Shown one piece after another: positions 15,980 to 24,600 of a stretch of DNA of 64,000 bases (position 1 is its first letter; the number at the start of each line of letters is the position of its first letter). Made by a program: the position numbers and the translations under genes. Location of the stretch: assembly GCA_016699835.1 (NCBI GenBank), contig CP064987.1:1674001-1738000 (forward strand), written 5' to 3'. This stretch comes from Phycisphaerales bacterium (lineage in GTDB: Bacteria > Planctomycetota > Phycisphaerae > Phycisphaerales > UBA1924). The notes under the pieces were generated by a model. It did not search any database. It worked only from the letters and a program-made list of their open reading frames with translations, and was not told where the DNA came from.

Positions 15980-18494
15980 TCACGCCCCCCGCCACAATCG
16001 ATCCATCACGCCGAACCTCGGCCCACGAGGCCCCGTCCACGCTCGTGCACAGCCACGCACACCGCGACCGCACGACCTCCCACCGCGGATCATTCACGCG
16101 GAGGCTCCCTGTGGATTGCAGCGTCACACGAGGCCGAAGCCCCGCCACCCACGCGATCGAGTCCGTCGCCGCGGATCCATGATGCGGCACCTCCACGATC
16201 TGCGCCGACAGCGATGGATGCGCCGCTGTCATGTGCCGCACGCCCTCGCCCTGCAGATCGCCCGTCAGGAGCATGAGACACTCCGACACCGAACCACCCG
16301 GTCTGCGGATCGCCGCCACGATCGAGTGCTCGTTGTCGACCGCCCACGCCACGCCTCCCGGCGGCGAGAGGATCGCCATGTCCACCTCGCCCAGACGCAT
16401 CACCTCGCCTGCCTTGAGCACGCGCACCACCACGCCCGCTCGCTCGAACGCCGCCATCGCCACGCCCGCGGCTCCATCAGGTCTCTCGCGCGCCTGTTCC
16501 ACGAACCGCTCGCCCGTGCACACCTCGCGTACGCCAAGCGGCCTCAACAACTCGGGCAACTCGCCGAAGTGATCGAGATCCGGATGCGTCACGACAACCG
16601 TCGGCACGCGCCACGCCCCGAGCGCCCGGCATGCCGCGAGCACCTCGCCACGCCGCGCCCCCGTCCCCAGCCCGCCCGCGTCCCACAGCACAACATCCCG
16701 CCCGCTGCGCACCACGAGGCACGAGCCATTCCCGACACTGAGCGAGTCGACACGAAGCCGCACATCCGACCGGAGTCCGCCGGAGTACATCGCGACACCC
16801 AGCCACACCCCGACGACGCCCGCGAGCATCCACCATCGTGCCCTCCGCGCCGATCCTCGCCGCACCGCCGATACGATCAACGCCGAGGCGCACACGCCCC
16901 ACAACATCGGCACCGGTGGCAAAGCGAACGAACTCCCCGGAAGCGCATCGAACCACGCCGCCAGTCCCACGCACCACCGCGCCACCGGCGCGAGCACGCT
17001 CCCTATTCCCTCCGCCAGCGCGGGCACCACCATCCCGCCCACCAGCGCCACATCACCCAGGATCATCACCGCCAGCACCAGAGGCGAGATCACGACGAGC
17101 ACCACCGCCGAGAGCGGGCTGAGAAGGCCCGTCCGCGCGATCACGATCGGCGTCGCCGCCAGCGCACACATGAGCGTCGTCGAGAACGTCTCACGCGCGC
17201 CAAAGACAAGTCGTGCCAGGGGCCCGCTCGGTCGCCGGGTCACCACGCCCAACACCGGCCGACCAAACAGAATCTCGCGAAAATCTCCGGTCAACCAGAA
17301 CAGAACGCCCGTGAGCAGGATCGTCAACTGATACGACAGCGACCACAGCGCCCCAGGCTCGACGACGAGCATTCCCATCGCGATCCACAGGAGCATCGTC
17401 AGCCGGTCGTACCGCCGCCCGATCGCCTCCGCCGCGAGCAGCAGCAGCACCATCGCCACCGCGCGATTGATCGGAGACGCCGGCGGCACGACGCCGGCGT
17501 AGAGCACCACGACCACCCCCACCACCACCGGCTCCAGCCACCCGCGATCACCGGTGAGTCGAAGCAACGCGAGCAGGACGCCCGCGAGCACCGTGATGTG
17601 GAACCCCGAGATCGCCAGGACGTGCGCCAAGCCGATCCGCGTAAAAACGCCGCGGACCTCGTCGCTTCCGGGCTCGTACTGCCCGAGCAGAATGGAGAAG
17701 AGCATCGCCCGTGCCGGTTCGTCATGCGCGAGCCTTCCACACGCCGCGTCCATCACGCGCATCGCCCGCGCCCGCAGCGCCGCCCGTGTGCGCCACGCGA
17801 ACGCTCGCCAGCCGTCAACGGTCGACTCGATCGCGTCCGACCGCGGCAGCACCAGCGTCGCCGACGACGACGCGAGCGTGCCGATCACATCGCTCGAGTC
17901 CGGGCCTGTCGCCACGCCCGGATTTCGGGCTTCATCGGGCAGCGAGAACCGGCCCGTGATGCGAACGCCCGCGCCGGCCCCCGGCAACTCACGCACGCCG
18001 CCTCGTTCCACGACCACCCACACGCGCCCGCGAATCGATGTCGATGCCGAATCGCCGACGACTCGGCGTGCGCTCACCGGCATCACGATCGAGTCGCCCT
18101 GGTGCAGAAACGGCGCGAGCCGCGCCTCGGGCTTCCGCGCCGGGCGTGGATCCTCCTCAACAACTCCATCGATCGTCAGGACCGAGCCGTCGCCCACGAG
18201 CCGCGCCAGCATCTCGCGAGACCGCACAGCCTCACGATCGTGCGTGGATTGCACCAGGAACACGCCCCCAAGGAGCGTCACGCCTGCCGCGAGGAGCACC
18301 ATCGTCGGGCGCCCATGCACGAGCGCCGCCGCGACCGAGAGCAGCATCACGCCGGCCAGGAGCCACCAGACGCCGTCGATCTCCAGCGTGTGCGCCCCCC
18401 AGATTCCGATCGCGAAGCACGCGAGCGCACCAAAGGCCCTCTGCCTCGCCGGCGCCACACTCGGACCCGACGCGTTGTCACTCGACAGGTGCAT
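15933..18494 (-). CDS. comEC: ComEC/Rec2-family DNA internalisation protein
   Basis: Multi-pass membrane protein forming the channel that takes single-stranded DNA across the inner membrane during natural transformation. The 853-residue product has two early hydrophobic helices, a DUF4131-like OB domain, the Competence domain (GLAHVLAISGFHITVLAGVLL, PPASPINRAVAMVLLL), and a C-terminal metallo-beta-lactamase domain with THPDLDHFGELP, LLTGDLQGEGV and VPHHGSAATDS. Domain order and length fit the family. The start ATG at 18492-18494 is supported by a preceding terminator; a longer frame opens at 18548. Upstream is the prepilin gene, and type IV-pilus-like prepilins often work with ComEC, so both may serve DNA uptake. 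Confidence 0.93.
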   Translation of the reverse strand: MHLSSDNASGPSVAPARQRAFGALACFAIGIWGAHTLEIDGVWWLLAGVMLLSVAAALVHGRPTMVLLAAGVTLLGGVFLVQSTHDREAVRSREMLARLVGDGSVLTIDGVVEEDPRPARKPEARLAPFLHQGDSIVMPVSARRVVGDSASTSIRGRVWVVVERGGVRELPGAGAGVRITGRFSLPDEARNPGVATGPDSSDVIGTLASSSATLVLPRSDAIESTVDGWRAFAWRTRAALRARAMRVMDAACGRLAHDEPARAMLFSILLGQYEPGSDEVRGVFTRIGLAHVLAISGFHITVLAGVLLALLRLTGDRGWLEPVVVGVVVVLYAGVVPPASPINRAVAMVLLLLAAEAIGRRYDRLTMLLWIAMGMLVVEPGALWSLSYQLTILLTGVLFWLTGDFREILFGRPVLGVVTRRPSGPLARLVFGARETFSTTLMCALAATPIVIARTGLLSPLSAVVLVVISPLVLAVMILGDVALVGGMVVPALAEGIGSVLAPVARWCVGLAAWFDALPGSSFALPPVPMLWGVCASALIVSAVRRGSARRARWWMLAGVVGVWLGVAMYSGGLRSDVRLRVDSLSVGNGSCLVVRSGRDVVLWDAGGLGTGARRGEVLAACRALGAWRVPTVVVTHPDLDHFGELPELLRPLGVREVCTGERFVEQARERPDGAAGVAMAAFERAGVVVRVLKAGEVMRLGEVDMAILSPPGGVAWAVDNEHSIVAAIRRPGGSVSECLMLLTGDLQGEGVRHMTAAHPSLSAQIVEVPHHGSAATDSIAWVAGLRPRVTLQSTGSLRVNDPRWEVVRSRCAWLCTSVDGASWAEVRRDGSIVAGGVISGERSVPDGAAPRP

Positions 18495-18540
18495 GCCCGC
18501 CAGCGTACGCCACGCCCGCCAGCACCCGTCCGCCCCACCA

Positions 18541-18577
18541 AACAACAACCGGCGCGACGCTCGAGCGCCGCGCCGGT
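18541..18577 (-). terminator. Intrinsic terminator between the prepilin gene and comEC
   Basis: On the minus strand CCGGCGCG (18577-18570) pairs with CGCGCCGG (18557-18550) around an inner GCTCGAGC element, followed by TTGTTGTTT. It lies 35 bp after the prepilin stop and 56 bp before the comEC start, so the two genes are probably separate transcripts. Confidence 0.75.
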
Positions 18578-18611
18578 CACATGGATCTCGAATTACACGT
18601 CATTGAGGGCG

Positions 18612-19670
18612 TTAGTTGCCGTAGACCACGATATCGTCGAACCCGGCGATCACGTCGAACGGCGTCTTGCCATCGGGCCCGACCGAGATGTTGTCGCCCG
18701 CGTTGTTCTTGAAGTTGTGCCCATATCGAAGGGTGCCGCCCGAACCGCCCGCGACCGCGCCGCCCTTGTCCTTGTTCCCCAGGAACAGCCCGTCGCGACC
18801 CCCCGAGTGCACGGCATACGAGCCTCGCGTTTCGGTCGCGTAGATCTGATCCACCGGCGCCTGGAGATTGCTGGGATACGCCGGGCTCCCCATGAGCGCG
18901 GCAAGCGCCGCCTCCTGTCGAGGGCCGACCACGCCGCCAAGCCCGAGGAAGCAATCGTCCTTCACGTTGGTCCCTTGCGCCCCGAACGAAACCGAGTTCA
19001 ATGCCGAAGAGTTCGAAACGAGATAGAACTTCGCCCGACTCGTCGGGTTGCTCGGGTCCGCGATCAAGCCCGCGATCCGTGGTCCGCCAATGCCGTCAGC
19101 CGTGATTCGGCCGACCGCCGCATCGTCTTCCTGCCAGAGCAAGATGGGCTGCCCGAACGAATCGACCAACTCCTGGATGGGCGAGCCCACGCTATTCGCG
19201 AACTGCTTCTGCGAGGGCACAAAGTACCCAGTCCCCGTCCGCGTCGTGAGACCCACATAGGTCGGCGGCGCCCCGCCGCCGAGCGGGCTGGGAATCGAGG
19301 TGAATCCCGCGCCGCCGGTCGCCTGGGTCTTCATGCCCACCAACTCGACCATCGCGTTTTCCAGAGCGGTCATGCCGTTGGGGGTCGTCAGACTGTTCGT
19401 TGTCGCCAGGTTCGCGATCGGGTGCAGCCCCGGCAGGCGCCGGTTGTCATTTCGAAAAGACGTGATCGCCTGCGAGAGCCCATTGCACGTCGCCAGTGTG
19501 TCCGTCTTCTTCGCCGCGTCCCGCACCCGACCCAGCGTCGGCACCACGATCGATATGATCAGCGCGATGACGGCGATCACCACCAGCACCTCGATCACCG
19601 TGAACGCTCGGCGTCCCGCCAAGCCCCGCGAAACGACCGACGCCCGGTCCATGCTGCTCTTCATTGACAT
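18612..19670 (-). CDS. Type II secretion / type IV pilus-like prepilin
   Basis: 352 residues with a class III signal: a short basic leader, then GRRAFTVIEVLVVIAVIALIIS, in which prepilin peptidase would cut before the Phe and the Glu+5 is present. The rest (VVPTLGRVRDAAKKTDTLAT, later a glycine-rich globular part) matches pseudopilins with an H-X9-DG-like end common in planctomycetes. The start is set by a Shine-Dalgarno AAGGAG (19677-19682) placed 6 nt before the ATG at 19668-19670, ruling out the two upstream ATG/alternative codons. It could form a secretion pseudopilus or DNA-uptake pilus with ComEC; substrate and partners are not in this window. Confidence 0.88.
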   Translation of the reverse strand: MSMKSSMDRASVVSRGLAGRRAFTVIEVLVVIAVIALIISIVVPTLGRVRDAAKKTDTLATCNGLSQAITSFRNDNRRLPGLHPIANLATTNSLTTPNGMTALENAMVELVGMKTQATGGAGFTSIPSPLGGGAPPTYVGLTTRTGTGYFVPSQKQFANSVGSPIQELVDSFGQPILLWQEDDAAVGRITADGIGGPRIAGLIADPSNPTSRAKFYLVSNSSALNSVSFGAQGTNVKDDCFLGLGGVVGPRQEAALAALMGSPAYPSNLQAPVDQIYATETRGSYAVHSGGRDGLFLGNKDKGGAVAGGSGGTLRYGHNFKNNAGDNISVGPDGKTPFDVIAGFDDIVVYGN

Positions 19671-20012
19671 CGCCAACTCCTTCTTCATCGTCTCGTCGCA
19701 CACATTGGGCAAGCCCGCCGGTGCGGATGTTTCTCTTGTTCAATCCCCAACCTCACCCCGACAAAGACCATCCCTTTTGCCCCCCCTAGTCCCAAACTCT
19801 CTACAGACTGTTCGTCCAGGTACACTCCCAAGTTTCTTCGGACGTTCCGAAGCATAACACAGAGTTCGGCCGGCTCCGAGTCAAACAGATAACGAACATC
19901 ACCCCAATCTTCGCCTCTTGAACCGTCCATCGTTCAACTGCCGAGGTCAGACGAGACAACATCTCGTACCACCCTTCGTCCCGTCGGTTGCAGGACACCC
20001 GCCCCAGAGACC
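19671..20012. other. Divergent intergenic region between prepilin and Sua5-phosphatase genes
   Basis: 342 bp without a supported gene. It includes the prepilin Shine-Dalgarno near 19677, a pyrimidine-rich tract near 19770-19800, and the inverted repeat CTTCGGA-CGT-TCCGAAG at 19836-19852. The divergent genes imply two promoters here, but I cannot place convincing -10/-35 boxes. Confidence 0.5.
19836..19852. promoter_or_regulatory. Inverted repeat, possible operator
   Basis: CTTCGGA and TCCGAAG are exact 7-bp inverted arms with a 3-bp spacer, about 165 bp upstream of the prepilin start and 160 bp upstream of the Sua5-phosphatase start. A dyad of this size in a divergent promoter region fits a dimeric regulator site, but the regulator is unknown and chance is possible. 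Confidence 0.3.
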
Positions 20013-21179
20013 ATGATGCCACTCGTCATCTTCCTCCGAGACAACCCCCTCGACGACCAGTACGCCAATGTCGAGCGAATCGCCGACATGCTCAAACATG
20101 GCAATCGCGTCGTTCTTCCCACCGAGTGCCACTACGGCGTCGTCTGGATGCCCACCCACGAACTCGCCATAGACCATCCAACGCTCCACAACCCACAACC
20201 CATCAATCCCGCACCGAACGAACCACCCGCGACGTGGTTGGCGCCCAGCATTCAGGTGGTCCAGGCCGCTGTTCGACTCACGTCACCGGTCCAGCGCCGG
20301 GCCGTCGCCAAACTCGCCTCACGAGGCGTCCGATTCATCCTCGAACTCCACGATCACTCACCCGACTCCATCGCCGGCATCCCGACCGGCCCCTTTCACG
20401 CCGATGGCCTGGTCGCCTTCATGGTCCCCGCCTGGCCGTATTCCCACAAGATCGTCGAAGCGGTGGGCACCCCCCTCGCCTTCATTCCCATCGACCAACT
20501 CGGCCTTGGCGACGCCACGCGACCTCCCACAAAGGCCGAAGTCGCCGCCATCGCCGACGCTGGGCCCACGACACTTGCCAAGGCCCCCACCACCATTCGC
20601 CTCCTCAAGAACGGCGGCTACTACGTGACCCGCGCCTCGACCATCTCCGAATCCGAGGTCAAGGCCGCCCTCGGCCGCACGATCCTCTTCGTTTGCACGG
20701 GGAATACCTGCCGCAGTCCCATGGCCGAACTCCTCGCCCGCCACGAACTTCACCTATCGCCGCCGACGCTCTCGACTGTCATCCAATCCGCCGGCATCGC
20801 CGCCGTCGACGGCTCGGACATGTCTCCCGAAGCCGCCAAGGCCCTCGCCAACCGCGGCATCCGCGACCATTTCCAAGGCTCGACCCACCTCACACGCGAG
20901 ATGATCCGCGGCGCCGACGTCATCCTCGCCATGACCCGCGGACACGCCCGCGCCATCCACGAACTCGACCCCACCGCCGACGACCGCGTGTTTACACTTG
21001 ATCCAGAGGGGAAGGACATCCCCGACCCCATCGGGGGACCGCTCGCTCTGTACGAAACAACGGCCGACCGCCTGCACGAACTGATCCGACACCGATTCGC
21101 CGAGATCGATCAACTCGACCCCGACCGCCTCGAACCCTCCGAACGCCCCACGACCACACGACGAGGACAAACGCCATGA
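20013..21179 (+). CDS. Fusion of a YrdC/Sua5-like domain with a low-molecular-weight protein phosphatase
   Basis: 388 residues. The N-terminal 220 resemble Sua5/YrdC (threonylcarbamoyl-AMP synthase for tRNA t6A37): MLKHGNRVVLPTECHYGVVW matches the family PTET-x-YGL, and a later segment (PTTLAKAPTTIRLLKNGG) resembles the conserved STV end. The usual KxR and SAN motifs are not recognisable, so activity is doubtful. From about residue 228, ILFVCTGNTCRSPMAELLARHE is the LMW-PTP P-loop (CxxxxCRS), and DPIGGPLALYETTADRL supplies the general-acid Asp. The final ATGA overlaps the rpiB start. In Bacillus subtilis the separate genes ywlC (Sua5), ywlE (arginine phosphatase) and ywlF (RpiB) are neighbours, so this looks like a fused version of that cluster. 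Confidence 0.82.
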   Translation: MMPLVIFLRDNPLDDQYANVERIADMLKHGNRVVLPTECHYGVVWMPTHELAIDHPTLHNPQPINPAPNEPPATWLAPSIQVVQAAVRLTSPVQRRAVAKLASRGVRFILELHDHSPDSIAGIPTGPFHADGLVAFMVPAWPYSHKIVEAVGTPLAFIPIDQLGLGDATRPPTKAEVAAIADAGPTTLAKAPTTIRLLKNGGYYVTRASTISESEVKAALGRTILFVCTGNTCRSPMAELLARHELHLSPPTLSTVIQSAGIAAVDGSDMSPEAAKALANRGIRDHFQGSTHLTREMIRGADVILAMTRGHARAIHELDPTADDRVFTLDPEGKDIPDPIGGPLALYETTADRLHELIRHRFAEIDQLDPDRLEPSERPTTTRRGQTP

Positions 21180-21640
21180 AGATCATCCTGGGGGCTGACC
21201 ACCGCGGCATCGACGCCATCCGTTCCCTCGGCGAGCGCCTCAAACTCGAGGGCCACAGCGTCCACGTCCTGGAACCCTGCACAGGCCTGGCCTGCGACTA
21301 TCCCGAACCCGCCTTCAAGGTCGGGCACCAGGTCGCAGACGGCTCGCAGGACGCCGGCATCCTCATCTGTGGCACGGGCGTGGGCATGTCCATCGCCGCC
21401 AACAAGGTCCATGGCGTGCGCGCCGCCGTCGCCCACGACGAACTCACCGCCCAACTCAGCAAGAGCCACAACAACGCCAACGTCCTCTGCCTCTCCGCCG
21501 ACCTCCTCGGGCAACGCCTCATCGAGAAGATCGTGGACGTCTGGCTGAAGACGCCCTTCGAGGGCGGACGCCACGCGCGCCGTGTCCGCAAGATCGCCGC
21601 TATCGAGCAGGGTCTCGATCCCGCGACGATCAAGGAATAA
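21176..21640 (+). CDS. rpiB: Ribose-5-phosphate isomerase B
   Basis: 154 residues, RpiB/LacAB family: MKIILGADHRGIDAIRSLGE opens the phosphate-binding fold, GILICGTGVGMSIAANKV carries the active-site Cys/Thr region, and HNNANVLCLSADLLG matches the family. It interconverts ribose 5-phosphate and ribulose 5-phosphate in the pentose phosphate pathway. Its ATG overlaps the stop of the preceding fusion gene by 4 bp (ATGA), so translation is probably coupled. Confidence 0.94.
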   Translation: MKIILGADHRGIDAIRSLGERLKLEGHSVHVLEPCTGLACDYPEPAFKVGHQVADGSQDAGILICGTGVGMSIAANKVHGVRAAVAHDELTAQLSKSHNNANVLCLSADLLGQRLIEKIVDVWLKTPFEGGRHARRVRKIAAIEQGLDPATIKE

Positions 21641-21646
21641 CTCGGG

Positions 21647-24600
21647 CTAAGGCCGCGTGCCTAGCACCACGCTCGCGTTGTCGATCGAGAGGACCACGTG
21701 CCCGTCCACCATCGCCACCGAGCGCGGCTCGCCCGCCAACTCCACCTGACGCCTGTCCACCACACGACCCGTTGACGGCTCCATCACGTACACCGTCACC
21801 ACCTCGCCCCCGGTCGCCTGGGGCGATCGACGCTCCAACGCCGACACGCCGACCACCGCGTTCTCGCCCACAACCGGCGGGAGCGCGAACGTGTCCCGCG
21901 GGAGCCCGTCGGCGCCGATACGTGTGCCCGTGGCATCGATCGTCATGAACCCACTCGTCGAGCCGATCACCACGCCCGACGCCACGCGCGCCAGCCGCAA
22001 CGGATAGGTCAATCCGTTCCCGCCCGGATCCACCCGCCCCGGCGCGGGCGAGCCGTCCTTCAGCGAGTACACCCAGGGCGTGCGCGTGTCGTCGAGCACG
22101 ACGACGTTTCCATTCCCGATCGCCGCCAACGCCGGCACGACAAGCCCCAACGGACGCGTCACCCAGACCGGATCGCTCTGCCCGGGCTCGATGAGCAGCA
22201 TCGCGTCGTTCACGCCTACCACAAACCGCGCGTCCCGCGTCGCCCGCACCCAGCGGACATACTGCCCAAGTTCGCGGGTCTGCTCCGCGTTTGATCCGCC
22301 AAACGAGAGCGTTGTCGTGCCCGTCCGCTTGTCGAGGACGAGGATCAGCGGCACCAGGCTCGTGTCATCGGGCCGGCGCACGCGCTCGGCACTCACGACC
22401 GTCGCCCCGGCGATCATCACCTGGGTGCCGCCACCGGCCACGTCAAAGACCTGCTGCATATCGAGGAGCCGCTTCCACAGCACCTCGCCACGTTCGGCGT
22501 CGAACGCCGCCGCTCGTCCGCCTCGCTCCACGAGGATCACCGTCTGGTCATCGAGCGCCACCACCAGGTCGCCGAAGCGCACGTCCCCCGAGGCCGGAGT
22601 CTGCAGTTGCGTCGTCGCCGGGAACCGCGCCGGCTGGTCGGGCCCGAAGACAGCCCCGAACGCCGGCGATCGCCACGAGGTCTTCCCCGTCGCGTTGTCG
22701 ATCGCCTCCACCAATCCGCCATCGGCGCTCGACCAGAACAGATACGTCCGGTCGAGATTCACCGCGAGTGTCGAAGGCGGCAGCGACTCGAACGGTCGCG
22801 TCCAGATCTCGCCCAGTCGGCCCGTCGTCGCGTCGACCCCGAACAGCGCCACACGCCTCGTCGCCGGCGACTGCATCATCACCACGTCCGTCGGCGTCCC
22901 GGGCCCCGCGGGCGTCAGAGGCTCCATCACCTCCCACCCCGTCAGGACCTGCGGCTCGCCCGCGGGATCGATCGACATCCCGATCGTCGCGCGCCCGGAT
23001 GTCAACTCGAGCGTCGCTCGCAACTCGCCGAGCCTCGATCGGATCGGCGCCTCCTGCTCCGGCGTGGTCCACTCGACCACCCCGCGCAGCGTTCGATACG
23101 CCTCCGAGGTCCGCCCCATCCCCTCCAGCGCCGACACCAACGCCAGCGTGTCCTGCACGAGCACACCGTGAACATCCGCGTCGCCCGCGGCCGCCCTCGC
23201 GCGGGCCGTCCGCACGCCCGAGGCCAGCGCCCGCGACGATCCGCCGGCATCGCCACGCTCGCCACGGATCCGACCCACCGAGCGCCACGCCTCGATCGAA
23301 GAGGTCGCGAAGGGATACCGCCGCGCAACATCCTCGAGCGTCCGCTCGTCAGCCTCCGCCCCGAGCGCCAACATCGCCGACGCCTCCATGTCGAACGCCT
23401 TGTAGTCCACAATCCCGCGCCGACGCAGGATCTCCTCCGTCCGCGAGAGCGCCTGCGAACGCGTGTCGCGGGCCGTACGCTCCATCTCGCCAGCCGCGTC
23501 GAGCGTCTCGCCAGGCTCCATCGGCGGCGGGAGCGGCACGACCGACGACATCTGCGCGTCCGCAAAGATCTCCTGGTACGCCCGTAGCGCCCGCTGGTCC
23601 TCCTGCCTCGCCTCGTGCAGGTGCCCGATCTCCATGAACATCGTCGCCCGCTGCGCGCTCGTCTCGGCACACCGGGACATCGCCGACTCCACCCGCTCGA
23701 TCGTCTCGATCGAAGCGCTCGCCCGACGCGCCGGATGCGCCGCGCCAGTCTCCGCCGGGAGGGCCGCCTCCCGCAGGTCCCGCACGATCCCGTGCAGCAG
23801 CGTGAAGAGCCGCGACCGCACCCCCGTCGAATCGGCGCTCCACGGCTCGATCCGCGCCAGAGTTCGGTCCAGCATCTCCCCGATCTCGTCGGTGTGTCCC
23901 GCGCGATGAGCCAGTTGCACGAACGTCATCGTCAGCGTCGCGTCATCCGGGGCCGACGCGATCCGCGCCAGCAGCGACTCGCGCGCCCGTTCCCACGGCG
24001 CGTACGTTCGGAGGCTCGCCGAGTCCGCCGCGATCACCTGCCCGCCCACACAGATCGTGTTCCCCGACCCCTCCATCGCCACGCCCTCGACCGACGCGGG
24101 ATCCTGGGGATCGACCAGGCTGAACCCCGACGCGATCGGCACGAGCACGCGAGACCCCGCCGCCACCACGCGACCGAGGATCGTCTGGTCCCGCACGCTC
24201 GTTTGCGGATCACCAATCGAGGGCGAGAGCCGGATCGTGCCGTTCACAAAGTCGCTCGTGTCCACGAACGCCAATCGCGACCGCCCCACGCCGATAAGTG
24301 TTGACCCGCACGAAAGGAGATACACCGGCGAGTTGAACGCCGACGCGTCGCGAGCCCCCGATCGCTCGCCCGTCCGGGCGTCGATCCTGAGCACCTTCGC
24401 GTCGCCCGGCTCGAGGATGAAGAGATCCCCACCCACGATCACCGGCACGACCGCACTAAACGCCGGGTCCGCCGCCACGCGCTGCGCCATCATCGTCCGC
24501 CGCGGCCGTTTCGCGTTCATCCGTCTGACCCACAATGGCCGCCCGTTCGTCGTCTCATACGCCCCGATCAATCCGAAATCGTCGGCACGATACACGACGC

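Noticed and set aside
15918..19667. A 1,249-codon plus-strand open frame
   Set aside because: It is antisense to comEC and the prepilin gene and is rich in Arg, His and Pro, a typical shadow of GC-rich coding DNA.
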